The notes beneath the pieces were generated by a model, which saw only the letters and a list, made by a program, of their open reading frames with translations, was not told where the DNA came from and did no database searches. From positions 472,547 through 512,472 of the forward strand of contig NMRA01000159.1 of NCBI GenBank assembly GCA_002633005.1: 39,926 nt of DNA. Direction: 5' to 3'. Source of the DNA: Phoronis australis. Taxonomy: Eukaryota > Phoronida > Phoronidae. A program made the position numbers and the translations under genes. This document shows positions 11,201 to 19,457 of this stretch, in pieces (positions within the stretch are counted from its first letter, which is position 1; each line of letters begins with the position of its first letter).

Positions 11201-14200
11201 CCAAGCTGGCATATGTTAGGTCACATGACCACATTCTTTTAGTATTCAGCATAGTTACGGCATGACTAATTTGACAAAATTTCTTTTGATATAAATGCTT
11301 GAGATGCATTATCAAAAATGCTGCTACAGTTTCGTAATGTTTCGTTTTATGCAACTTTTGGTATGTAATGAATGTCACAAAGGCCCTACTTGCCGACTGC
11401 CCATCATACAAAAGTGGAATATTTCAAAAATAATTCCTTTCAGCATTTTGAAGAATGCACTATGTACATTGTATAGTATCTGAAAATTTTGAATGAATCC
11501 GATCTGCCGTTTCCGGACATCTTTCTAGACTCCCACACAACTGTTGAAGTGTTTATAAGCCCGCCCATCATCACAAAAACTAACTTTTGATGTAAACCAT
11601 CTTTTGTTATCATAATGGCATTTTTCTCAAATTGTTTGTTGTCCAAGAAGTGGTGATTTTCTGGCTCTTAACATGTCTTACGTCACTTTTCATTAAACAG
11701 TCCGCTGGGCTTGGAAAATTTTGACAATTCATAGTAAATTACTTGAGACCAGGTTCTACCAATTGGCTTGTCATGGTGGGTCATTTTATGCCGTGGGCAT
11801 GGCCTTGAACAATAGTGACTTGAAAACATTTATCTGAAATAATAAGTTGACACGAGTGTAGTAAATGATCAAATATTTAGGTTTTATAGTCACTTAGATT
11901 TGGTTTGGGGGCACATCATGGAAAATACAATTTTTAGATATTTGACTTGTCCACCTCAGATTTTCTGTGTGACTTCCGAGTGTATTGTGGCCGATTTGTC
12001 ACATGGGACATACCTGACTCTTGTAGGTTCGTTTAGGATGTTATGATCTCAATGATGCACTGGTTGAAGAGAGTCTGCGTGTTTTAGCTGACCTGGTTCG
12101 TCTGTTGGGAGGAGATACAGTGATAAGTTGTGAGAGACAGAGACACTTCTCTGAGGGAAAACCTAAGGTATGTACTTGGCTGTCCAACATATTGTCAGAG
12201 ATATAACATCGTTGAATTGGAGATTTATCGGTCACATTTTCCAAAGGTCTGAATGCGGTTGTATTTAAGACCGTCATAGGCACGGTATTTGAAAGGCGGT
12301 GCTGCATTTCCTGTCAGAGAGAAATTTTGCAACTCTTGTTATGTAGGTAATATTACTTTTTCCCAAAGTCCCCCAATGTTACCATGAAATATGGACATGC
12401 ACGAGTGAGTCATTTTTTTACATAGACATTGGAAATACATGGATTACATTAGTACTGACTCTGTTCTCATTCCGGTCGTTTTTCACTACTTCCTCTGTTG
12501 TTTGTACCGATCGGGTTATTCACCGCTTCTGCTTGAAATGATCGCTGTGTGCATTGTTACGTGACCTTTGGTACACCTAGCTTCCCGTCGTATTTATTTG
12601 GGATTTGGTATTACGCGGAACTATTTTTCTCCGCTTCTACGAGATATGTTCACTGAGTCTTTTTTGCCTGTTTTCCACACCCCAGTTATGCGTTTCGTGC
12701 CAGTTATGAACTAGTCGACTTATGACCTTCTTGACTTTGTTTGCTGGTACAGATATACACTATTGCACTTAGTCACCAGCGTGCAAAGTTATTACACATT
12801 TTTCTAAGGTGCCCCTATTCCTGGCCATCATTTGTTTGGCACCTGCAGTCTTTCGCAAGAGACACGCAGTACTGGCTGACCTCACCTCATTCTTGACAAA
12901 CAACTATCACCAGCATGCTGTTCAGGGCTACATGCCACTCCTGCGACATATTGGTGATGCCGCATATTTCCGCAAATTAGAAACCGGCCTGCGATTTTTG
13001 CTCTTTGACTGTTCTCACACTCATGATCTGTTCAGCCGGAGCATTCGTACTGTGATGATGCAAAACCGGACTTTTGTCCTTTGAGAAAAGGGACCTAGGT
13101 ATTTAAGATGATTTAAATTCTCTCAAAATTCTTTAATTGTCACATTCATCAACACGTTTACTGGTCTTCTGTCATTGTAATTTTGTGTGCTGGTTATTTG
13201 GTTATCTGTTCAATATTCTAGTAGATCTTCAAAATAAAATTCATAGTTAAAATGTTGAATGCTGTGTGTTTCAGAATCAGACAGTGAGTGGTTCGCGTGT
13301 ACCCAGGCCTGTTAAACAAACTATGACAACAAGGTAATGTATCTGTTAAGCTTGTGTGTCTAACTATTACGGTACCATAGACTACACTTAGTCACAAGGT
13401 AATGTGTCTGCCTATTACCATAGACTATACTTAGTCACAGGGTAATGTGATTACCTATTTACCATAGATTATACTTAGTTACAGGGTAACATGTCTACAT
13501 ATTACCATAGACTACTTAGTCACAAGGAAAGGTGTCTACCAATTACCATGTAACATACCTAGTCACAGAATGATGGCCACTGCATTCTCAAAACAAGCTT
13601 TGACACTACTGTTGTGCTGACGTGTGTGAATTTAAGTGTCGCAACACTTCTTTTGCAGTTTGGCATAGTTTGCTTCATTTCAACAGGTGGTAGACATATG
13701 TATTTCTAAATAATGCTTATCTGGGCATTATATATTTTCCCATGACTCGGTGGTTCATCTAATGTGCAATGTTGTGCAAGTGAATGCCCTCTCCACTTGT
13801 ACTGTTCTTCATTCCATGCAGCAACGGGCTTTCCAGGCCTATGAAGCCACCTAGGAAACAGCGGGCTGAGGAAAGAAGAAAAACGGAGAAAAGTCCTGGG
13901 GAAGAGAAAACCAAATTCTTGAAAGGTACATTGTTGTTGTTGTTGTTGTTGATGCGTTTTTATGCTCCCACATATTTATATGTGGACGCATTATGCCGTC
14001 ATCTCCGTCCGTCTGTCCGGCGTCCGTCTGGCGTCCGTCCGGCGCCCGCTGCTCTATCTCCAAAACGCCTTGATTTATGTTCATGAAATTGTGCACATGT
14101 GTTCCTTTCGTGGACGGGACGGCATGAGCGAACTTTCGGACAGATTCGACTACCGGTGTGCCCCCTAGTGGCAATTTTAGTTTTTTACGTTTACATCTAT

Positions 14201-17200
14201 CTTTTAAAGTTTTGAACGGATTTTCATAAAATTTAGTATATAGGCACCTATTAGTGGGATGACGCTATCCTCTCGTTTTCAGATAGATTTGACGATGTTT
14301 ATGCCACCTAGTGGCCATTTTTACTGTTTTCGAGTCTGTTTTTTGCGTCCGCCCCTCTATCAACCAAACCGCTCAAAGGATGATTGTGAAAATTGGCATG
14401 TATGCTCTTACTATAAAGTGGACGGCTAACGATGATTTTCCAACGATTTGGACTTCTGTGGCTCCTCCTAGTGGAAGTTTTTTTTTTTGCACCTATGGCT
14501 GTATCCCCTTAACCGTTTGCTGGATCTTTACTAAATTTAGTAAGTGTATTGATACGATGTTAACAACAGAGGACGACGATTTTCAGACGGATCTGACTAG
14601 TGTGCCACCTAGTGGCAATTTTATTTTTTTACGTTTACCTCTGTATGTTCAAAGGTCCTCAACGTATTTTCATAAAATTTGCCATACAGGCCTCTATTAA
14701 TGAGTTTATGCTACCGTATTCGCCGTAATAACCGCCCATGCCCCTATAAGCGCCCCCCACGCGTTTTCAGACTTTGCTGAAATAAGCGCTCAGTCCATGA
14801 ACGTGTACATGCGAACAATGACGTACCTGCAGTCCTAAAACTCGGCTACAGTAACGTCTTCAATTTATCAAAAAAAAAAATTTGCATGGGTCTTCTAGAC
14901 CACCAGCGGCACTGCCACGTTTGTATTTAGCCGTGACAAAGTAACGCAGCGCTTCAAAAAGAAAGCAACAGCGTTGCTACGCTCTCGCGACGACCGTGTC
15001 CCATGGTCTGACCTTTCAGTAGACACATCGACTGTCTCATGAATAAAAATAACTCGGTGTTAAACGCACGTGGCCAGGAAGCGCGCGCTACATAACCTGT
15101 CATCAAGGACATTAGTTGGGAACTTTCCATTCATGAAGCGGGTAGCATAGCATCGATAAGAAATGAATATTGGAACTAATTTCCGACAATTTCTAATACT
15201 ATCAACATGTTTGCGTTATTTTTGAGATGCATTGTTTGATTAACCGTAATTGGTGTTATTAAGCCGAATATCCGATAAAATGACAACTGACACTGAATGC
15301 TTACACACCCTTACACCGAAAAATAAATGTCAGATAGTTACGTACGCATCCAGCTACACGGCGACTAATATCGGCCTTGCCGAGACAAATGTCGAAAGTT
15401 TTTAGCACAAGACCGGCAAGTGCTGAATAAAACACGCTCTGGTTTAGGTCTACTGCTTGTGCAAATTTCTTTAGATACATCTAGCTAGTTAGATTGCGTG
15501 GCTCTGACCGAAAGACGGTCTCTGCTTTGGCAAATGAACTCTGGTGACACGCACGCGCTCGCTTACTCGCTGACCAACTTCAAAACAAACGTCACGCGAC
15601 AACAACATGTGTGTTCGTCCAGACATTTTTCTCGCCATGTTGCCGATCATACATGTAGATGGTACGATGTTGCACAGATTTATACTTAAACCTGCCGTTA
15701 ATCCAGACTCCACGGGAACTTAAAAACCTTAGAGACGCTACTTATAAAATTGAATGAGGATTTCAGGTACTTTATCGAAACCATTTTTATTCAAGCATTG
15801 AAGTCGCCACATCGAAGACGGCGATTTCGAAGCAGTCAGTTGGTGAGTTTTCGCCCTGGGATTTCAGCACAATTTTCTGTAAAATGATCGTAATTTAGCA
15901 GCAAAGTTTGATAGCAATGCACCACAGTTTTGTAGAAAGTCTTTCATAGATTACATATACGTCACAGAGCGTAAATTTGATGAATCTTAGCTTCCGATTT
16001 CACCCGTTTCGGAGACCGATTTTCAACCGCCTTGGGTTATAATAAGCGCCCCCCTGAACCGAACTTTTCTAAGCGCCCTGGGCGGTTATTACGGCGAATA
16101 CGGTATCTCTCCGTTTTCAGATGGATTCGACCGAGTTTTCGCCACCTAGTGGCCATTTTTACTGTTTTCAAGTCTGTTTTTTTTGACGTCCACTCGTTTA
16201 TCAACCAAACCGCTTCAGGATAATTGTGAAAATTTGCATGTATGTTTTTACTATGAATTGGACGGCTGACGACGATTTTCCGATGAGTTCGACTACTGTG
16301 GCACCTCCTAGTGGCAGTTTTGTTTTTTTGCGCTCATGGTTGTATCTATTAAACCGTTTGCAGGATCTTTACTTAATTTAGCAAGTTTATGTATATGATG
16401 TTGACAATGGACTACGACGACTTTTGGACGGATCTGACTGCTGGTGTGCCCCCTAGTGGCAATTTTAGTTTTTTACGTTTACCAGTCTGTATCTTCAAAG
16501 GTCCTCAACAGATTATCATAAAATTTTGAATATAGGCATCTATTGGTGAGATGACACTATCATCCTGTTTTTGGATGGAATCAAGGTATTTTGCACCACC
16601 TGGTGGCCATTTTTGCTGTTTTCAAATCTTGTTTTTGGCGTCCACCCTTCGATCAACCAAATCATTGTAGGGATGGTTTTGAAAATTGGCGTTTTGAGTG
16701 TGAAGAGGACGTTTGATGATGGTGCCTGACTACTGTGGCGCCTCCTAGTGGTAGTTTTGTTTTGCTTTGCGCCCATAACTGTATCTCCAAAACCCACTGC
16801 AGGATCTTTATTAAATTTAGTAAGTGAATTTATATGAAGGTAACAGACGACGATTTTCAGGCAGATGGAATGGACACTGTGCCCACAAGTGGCAATTTCG
16901 TTTTGTTCTGTTTTCCTGTGTTGCTCTGAATTTCCTTGACAGATTTTTATGAAATATAGCATGTTCCCATTTTTGGATGGATTGTACTTTTTGCGCCATC
17001 TAGTGGTCATTGATATGATACAAATAAATAACCCTAAAAGCACACCGTTTGTGATGCATTCGTGGGCACATTTCAACGCTCCGCGTTGCTCTTGTTGCTA
17101 TTTTTACTGGAACTGTAAACCAGTAAAATCTCACCAATTTAGGACAAAATATGATGGACATTTGAAATTTTTTGGTAAAAGAACCATAGGTCACAGACAA

Positions 17201-19099
17201 AAGGATTCACAACTTTGGTGTTTTCTTGTGGAAGTCCTGGTTGACTAAATTTCGTTGAAATTTTGTTTTGTCGAAGTGAGGGCAAAAACCCACAGGAGAA
17301 GAATTTTGTTTGAAAATAAAGTTAAAAGCTTTGCATTGATGAGAAGAAACATTGTTAACTTTTTCTGTTGAACTAATTTATAGTTCATGTTTGTTCTGAT
17401 GGTTAATAAAATAAAACAGCGTTTAGTGTAACAGTTGCCATTTGATACCTGTTTTTTATTTCAGGTGTAAAAATTTCTCCGAGTCGTGACATGACACTGT
17501 GCCATAGTGACCCAGAAGTTACACGAGACGTTGACCTCAGACAGTCAACAGGTGCCGCCATGGACAGCAGTTATAAAAGATACAGCGGTTGTTTGGATTT
17601 AGATGATGTCACAAGTTATGCAAGGGAGATGGCTGACCGTGACATTCAGATGGGGTTAGAACAGATAAGCATAGGGTCAAAGATAGACCCAAATGGTGCA
17701 ATAGTAAGCGTGGACACAAATTACGTGGGAGGGTTTCCCTTGACCAAAGAAAGGGTAATGGTAGAATCAAGCAATACTGGTGATGGAGCACTGAATGGGA
17801 CAGGTGTGGTGTGCATGGATGATAGGGTAAAAGGTGAAGATGATGATGCAACAGGTGAAGACGACGTGTTGGATGGATCCTGGGATAGTAGCTGGTGGCC
17901 TGATGGAGACTCTGAGCCAGTCGTAGATAGTCGCCCTCTGGTGGACACTAACTCAGCAGTAGTAAATAATCATCCATTATTGAGACCTGGCTCTTCAATC
18001 ATGACTAGTTATCCAGTAGTGGAGACTGACTCTAAACTAAGCTCCAGGCCTACCCCTGTCAAACACGATTTAGGTGAAGAGTATGACATCAAAAAATTAG
18101 AAGTCAAGAAAGTAAGTCAGACAGACTTTGACTTTTTCGCTGATATGATGCCAGACTTCAAGGCTGTTGAACCAAAAAGTCAAGCAGTCAAGACACCAGT
18201 GTCCTCATATATTCATGCAGCTAGCTTGGAAACAGAAGTCTTCAAATCGCCAATATCATTTGCAGTTGAATCAACAAACTCAGTGGTAAGTCAAACCTTT
18301 TATCCTCATGACTGTATTTACTTAATCCTTTAGAGGATCTGGGTGAAATTTAGCAGATGTGTTTTTATAGAGATGGCAATGGATGACAAGAAGTTTCAGA
18401 CCAATCCGACTGCAGCTGTCTCCCCCTAGTGACAGTTATGTTTTTACATTTTCCTCTGTATCATTGGAGTTCAGGCATGGATTTTCATGAAATTAGGCAA
18501 ATAGATTTCTATTAAGACGACACCAATGCCTTCCCATTTTCGCATAGATTCAACATATTTCACCCCACCTAGTGGACATTTTTTTATTTCAAGTTCGTTT
18601 TTAGGTCCATCTCTTTATCCGCCAAACTGCACAAAGGATGATCATGAAACTTACTAGTTGTGTTCCCAATGAGAAGACAATGACTGATGTTGATTTTTGG
18701 ACAAGTCAAACAACTGTGGTGTCCCCTAGTGAGGATTTTGTATTTTTGCAACCATGGCTTCAGCTCCTGATTCTCTCGCAGGGTCTTTGTGAACTTTTGC
18801 AGGTGTTTTCCTATAAGTGTGACAACAGCTATCCACAAGTTTTTGGATGGCTCTGTCTACGGCTGTGCCCCCTTCTGACAATTTTCGTTTTTAGGTTTGC
18901 ATCTATGTTCCTTAACGAATTTTTATAAAATTTGGCAAATAGTTTTGTATTAGATAGACGATGATGCCTGTCCTGTTTCGGATGGGTTGGATGTATTCTG
19001 TGAACATTAAAACAGCCCTAGAAGCACACCGTTTGCGGTGCAGTCTTGGGCACATTTCAACGCATTGCTCTTGTTTTGGGTAATGAGTATGTCAACAAA

Positions 19100-19158
<59 letters not shown>

Positions 19159-19457
19159 GACGCCTCTTATTCTGCTGTAATTGCAAACATTAACTTCAGT
19201 TTCGAATGTTCCCCAGCACTTTTGGGATAATAACACGAAAATTTATTTTTAAAAATGCATCTTGGGGCACTGAAGAGTGGTGATGAGCCTGTTATTACAT
19301 TGGGGCACTGACGAGTAGCGATGACCTGCATTGTTGTCTGGTGCATGGTTCCAAAGGTGTGCAGAAGGTAACATTCTGAAGTTTCATTGAATTCTGTCGA
19401 CAGGAGGTTGGAGAACAGTGGAACGACTGTGATGACTGGGGCACTGAAGATTGGTGA
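2114..19457 (+). CDS. SCYL3: SCYL3 (PACE-1) ortholog, 11 exons, 5' incomplete
   Basis: Exons: 2114-2299, 3328-3498, 5595-5691, 7894-8077, 9528-9667, 10808-11001, 12027-12167, 13275-13333, 13822-13925, 17465-18285, 19404-19457. Every intron is GT-AG and phases agree throughout, giving 717 codons including the stop. The order matches vertebrate SCYL3: pseudokinase C-lobe (exons 1-4), HEAT-like helices (exons 4-7), a variable basic and acidic linker (8-10), a conserved FADMMPDF-type motif late in exon 10 and a Trp-rich acidic tail ending in EDW. Family knowledge: SCYL proteins are catalytically dead kinases linked to Golgi trafficking; SCYL3 binds ezrin and localises to Golgi and lamellipodia. 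The catalytic HRD and DFG motifs are degenerate here, as expected. The first ~50 residues, including the start codon, are not found in 1-2113 and are probably upstream of the window. SCYL1 is less likely because the tail and exon 10 motif fit SCYL3 better. Confidence 0.92.
2300..3327 (+). other. SCYL3 intron, no gene seen
   Basis: Intron between exons A and B. A segment near 2636-2680 (gtctgtttcatgaagtgcct) resembles dispersed repeat sequence, but I cannot delimit it. Nothing else is supported. Confidence 0.6.
3328..3498 (+). CDS. SCYL3: SCYL3 exon B (degenerate catalytic and activation loops)
   Basis: The exon is 171 nt, phase 0 to 0, acceptor ttttctctttag, donor gttagt. It encodes the catalytic-loop position as CHNNLGMSSVYV, so the HRD aspartate is absent, and the DFG position as AGMDF. 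Both changes mark a pseudokinase. WKLAGMDFACK and SIRD/PIRDHD-type segments line up with vertebrate SCYL3. Confidence 0.92.
3499..5594 (+). other. SCYL3 intron with one inverted-repeat element
   Basis: Intron between exons B and C. It contains the GGCGGATCC-family element at 5150-5305. The remainder, about 3500-5149, shows no gene or delimitable repeat. Confidence 0.6.
5150..5305 (+). mobile_element. GGCGGATCCAGGATTTTG short inverted-repeat element
   Basis: Left end agggcagatccaggattttg and right end ctcttcatctgccactga are imperfect inverted repeats, with poly-G and poly-C tracts inside and an internal ccaggattttgcccgtc. It matches the element at 31659-31820 nearly throughout, and the inverted, larger copy at 26308-26612. 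Non-coding, so a non-autonomous (MITE-like) family. Confidence 0.8.
5595..5691 (+). CDS. SCYL3: SCYL3 exon C
   Basis: The exon is 97 nt, phase 0 to 1, acceptor ttgttttattgtgcag, donor gtgagt. It encodes YSRDVYAFGVLAELLLEALN, the counterpart of the kinase D-x-(W/Y)-(S/A)-F-G helix F, which keeps its aspartate. The split glycine codon is completed by the next exon. Confidence 0.9.
5899..6476. mobile_element. MITE-like element, family shared with 27855-28268
   Basis: Left part (ggcgcaa..., atcggtgtcaag, ...gttgtaggc) and right part (gtgtcagttgatccgtgtca, tagtgtaaacggc-like end) align with the element at 27855-28268. The ends form imperfect inverted repeats around CCGTTTA and TGACACGG. The middle of this copy is longer and diverged. 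Confidence 0.65.
6545..6965. mobile_element. Old copy of the TCGAGT-rich MITE
   Basis: This is a diverged relative of the element at 7149-7552. Shared features are the ttctcgaaatggaacacatt start, the attattctatgcttgaa segment, the caagtaaaaactcaag core, the gataaccagttatct-like part and the gagtagaaagattcgacccc end. The terminal repeats are decayed. Confidence 0.6.
7149..7552. mobile_element. 404-bp MITE with GGGCCCGGTCTC terminal repeats
   Basis: Left end gggcccggtctccaatcctt and right end, read on the other strand, gggcccggtctctaatcttt form ~40-bp inverted repeats that continue through a TCGAAA-rich segment. No coding capacity. The CAGGGCCCGG-type end recalls hAT-type MITEs, but no clean 8-bp target duplication is preserved (aggtgttc against agatgtct), so the superfamily is unproven. 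Confidence 0.82.
7894..8077 (+). CDS. SCYL3: SCYL3 exon D (end of pseudokinase, start of HEAT region)
   Basis: The exon is 184 nt, phase 1 to 2, acceptor aaatattttgcag, donor gtaagt. It encodes SDPSKRPHLRELLEDRLFRN, the kinase helix I arginine motif (KRP), followed by DFLEIVKFLKNITMKS, very close to vertebrate DFLEVVNFLKSLTLKS. Confidence 0.93.
8078..9527 (+). other. SCYL3 intron, no gene seen
   Basis: Intron between exons D and E. Two overlapping open frames at 9031-9467 show no recognisable domain and no conserved feature, and I do not treat them as genes. No delimitable repeat. Confidence 0.55.
9528..9667 (+). CDS. SCYL3: SCYL3 exon E (HEAT region)
   Basis: The exon is 140 nt, phase 2 to 1, acceptor ttccacttatttcag. 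It encodes LPEDLVANRLVELLLSRLVL and VPHLLTPKG, matching the vertebrate LSEELIASRLVPLLL and LPYLLGPK helices. The donor gtaggt at 9668 is chosen because only that phase fits the next exon; a second GT at 9672 would break the frame. Confidence 0.88.
9668..10807 (+). other. SCYL3 intron, nothing recognised
   Basis: Intron between exons E and F. No open frame of note, no RNA gene and no clear repeat. Confidence 0.6.
10808..11001 (+). CDS. SCYL3: SCYL3 exon F (HEAT region)
   Basis: The exon is 194 nt, phase 1 to 0, acceptor ctctgtgtttccag, donor gttcgt (weak). It encodes LLCEDLFKSHVIPIVFKIF and ends SAVLPQ, matching LSPALFQSRVIPVLLQLF and KVILPQ of vertebrate SCYL3. Confidence 0.92.
11002..12026 (+). 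other. SCYL3 intron bounded by a 9-bp direct repeat
   Basis: AGGTTCGTT spans the donor (CAG|GTTCGTT) and is repeated across the acceptor (TAG|GTTCGTT). No gene or repeat is recognised inside. Confidence 0.6.
12027..12167 (+). CDS. SCYL3: SCYL3 exon G (last HEAT helix)
   Basis: The exon is 141 nt, phase 0 to 0, acceptor gactcttgtag, donor gtatgt. It encodes VRLGCYDLNDALVEESLRVL then ADLVRLLGGDTVISCER, corresponding to VLLGLRDTSDSIVAITLHSL, AVLVSLLGPEVVVGGER. The exon starts with GTTCGT, the same six bases as the donor of the intron before it. Confidence 0.9.
12168..13274 (+). other. SCYL3 intron holding an unassigned open frame
   Basis: Intron between exons G and H. It contains an open frame at 12809-13084, described separately; the rest shows nothing. 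Confidence 0.55.
12809..13084 (+). other. Unassigned open frame in SCYL3 intron 7
   Basis: About 91 codons follow a good acceptor-like tract (cacatttttctaag) and end in TGA at 13082-13084. The composition is protein-like (RHAVLADLTSFL, PLLRHIGDAAYF) with few low-complexity stretches. I do not recognise the family. It could be a cryptic or alternative terminal exon of SCYL3, a fossil fragment of another gene, or chance. Splicing from exon G at phase 0 would be in frame and would end the protein here. Confidence 0.25.
13275..13333 (+). CDS. SCYL3: SCYL3 exon H (linker)
   Basis: This is a 59-nt exon, phase 0 to 2, acceptor ctgtgtgtttcag, donor gtaatg. It encodes a Ser/Thr/Arg-rich linker (SGSRVPRPVKQ). 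Sequence similarity to other SCYL3 proteins is low here. The call rests on exact phase compatibility with both neighbours and on good splice sites. A minisatellite begins at its donor. Confidence 0.72.
13331..13571 (+). repeat. ~43-bp minisatellite starting at the exon H splice donor
   Basis: The ccatag anchor occurs at 13375, 13418, 13462 and 13505, with a decayed copy at 13546: spacings 43, 44, 43 and 41. Each unit includes cacaaggtaatgtg or a variant (agggtaatg, agggtaaca). The first instance, AAGGTAATG at 13331-13339, is the real donor of exon H. An identical AAG|GTAATG recurs at 13396-13404. Confidence 0.85.
13822..13925 (+). CDS. SCYL3: SCYL3 exon I (basic linker)
   Basis: The exon is 104 nt, phase 2 to 1, acceptor tcttcattccatgcag, donor gtacat. 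It encodes a strongly basic then charged segment (KPPRKQRAEERRKTEKS). The composition suits a disordered linker after the HEAT domain. A (TTG)n run and a large repeat start within 30 bases of the donor. Confidence 0.78.
13930..13951 (+). repeat. (TTG)n microsatellite next to exon I donor
   Basis: Seven consecutive TTG triplets begin five bases after the donor gtacat and run into the start of the tri-monomer repeat. Confidence 0.9.
13952..14713 (+). mobile_element. CCTAGTGGC tri-monomer repeat, copy 2, left part
   Basis: Starts with the ccacatat-tt-atatgtgg stem (13968-13985) and a CCGTCCGTCTG-rich leader, then monomers A (core 14162), B (14304), C (14463) and A again (14602). Its A-to-A period is 440 bp. 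It is interrupted at a TA by the transposon at 14714-16103 and resumes at 16104. Confidence 0.85.
14714..16103. mobile_element. 1,390-bp DNA transposon, TA target duplication, non-autonomous
   Basis: The ends are ccgtattcgccgtaataacc and its exact inverse ggttattacggcgaatacgg, continuing GCCC for a ~25-bp perfect inverted repeat. Subterminal aataagcgcccccc motifs occur near both ends. TA flanks both sides. The empty site is known from copy 1 (gatgcTAtcctctcg at ~1010-1024), so the TA duplication is directly visible. No transposase is recognised inside; short frames at 15489-15713 carry no domain. The TA target would fit Tc1/mariner or a similar group, but the ends are not diagnostic. Confidence 0.9.
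16104..17098 (+). mobile_element. CCTAGTGGC tri-monomer repeat, copy 2, right part
   Basis: Continues the higher-order array: B (core 16140), C (16303), A (16448), B (16590), C (16741), A (16880), partial B (16994). It then has the 3' terminal segment gcacaccgtttgtgatgcat and ggcacatttcaacgc also found at the end of copy 3. The hairpin in that segment is decayed here. Confidence 0.85.
17099..17464 (+). other. Intron remainder before exon J
   Basis: AT-rich sequence between the end of repeat copy 2 and the acceptor of exon J. Nothing else recognised. Confidence 0.6.
17465..18285 (+). CDS. SCYL3: SCYL3 exon J (long disordered region and conserved motif)
   Basis: This 821-nt exon, phase 1 to 0, has acceptor gttttttatttcag and donor gtaagt. 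It is acidic and Ser/Thr-rich, with a Trp cluster (GSWDSSWWPDGDSEP) comparable to vertebrate SEEWPDWSEPEE. Near the end LGEEYDIKKLEVKK and DFDFFADMMPDF match vertebrate LGEEFTIQVKKK and EMDWFADMIPEI, the best evidence for SCYL3 identity in the C-terminal half. If the donor is not used the frame stays open for 15 more codons to a stop at 18333, a possible intron-retention form. Confidence 0.9.
18340..19076 (+). mobile_element. CCTAGTGGC tri-monomer repeat, copy 3 (5' truncated, old)
   Basis: Monomers A (core 18420), B (18565), C (18720) and A (18869, degraded) are followed by the same 3' segment as copy 2. That segment has an intact hairpin CACCG-TTTG-CGGTG at 19027-19040, and the copy ends ggcacatttcaacgcattgc. 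It lacks the leader and starts ~55 bp after the exon J donor. Confidence 0.8.
19098..19159 (+). repeat. (ATT)n microsatellite
   Basis: About twenty uninterrupted ATT triplets lie just downstream of repeat copy 3. Confidence 0.95.
19263..19342 (+). repeat. Intronic units of the SCYL3 C-terminal minisatellite
   Basis: Two ~38-bp units (anchors gggcactga at 19265 and 19303) lie upstream of the terminal exon. The first reads gcactgaagagtggtgatga, one base from the coding copy in the exon. Confidence 0.85.
19404..19457 (+). CDS. SCYL3: SCYL3 terminal exon (Trp-rich tail and stop)
   Basis: The exon has acceptor ttctgtcgacag and phase 0, and encodes EVGEQWNDCDDWGTEDW then TGA. It mirrors the vertebrate SCYL3 ending (acidic residues around GW, NW, NNW). 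Length and phase fit a direct join to exon J. The last six codons and the stop are also the first unit of a 39-bp minisatellite that continues downstream, so the coding end lies inside a repeat array. A second TGA follows immediately. Confidence 0.85.
   Translation, partial: EVGEQWNDCDDWGTEDW

Noticed and set aside
13331-13571. CRISPR-like array
   Set aside because: The units are directly adjacent ~43-bp tandem repeats without unique spacers, in a eukaryotic intron.
16540-17076. 178-residue open frame on the minus strand
   Set aside because: It lies wholly inside the tri-monomer repeat, antisense; no domain, composition follows the repeat.
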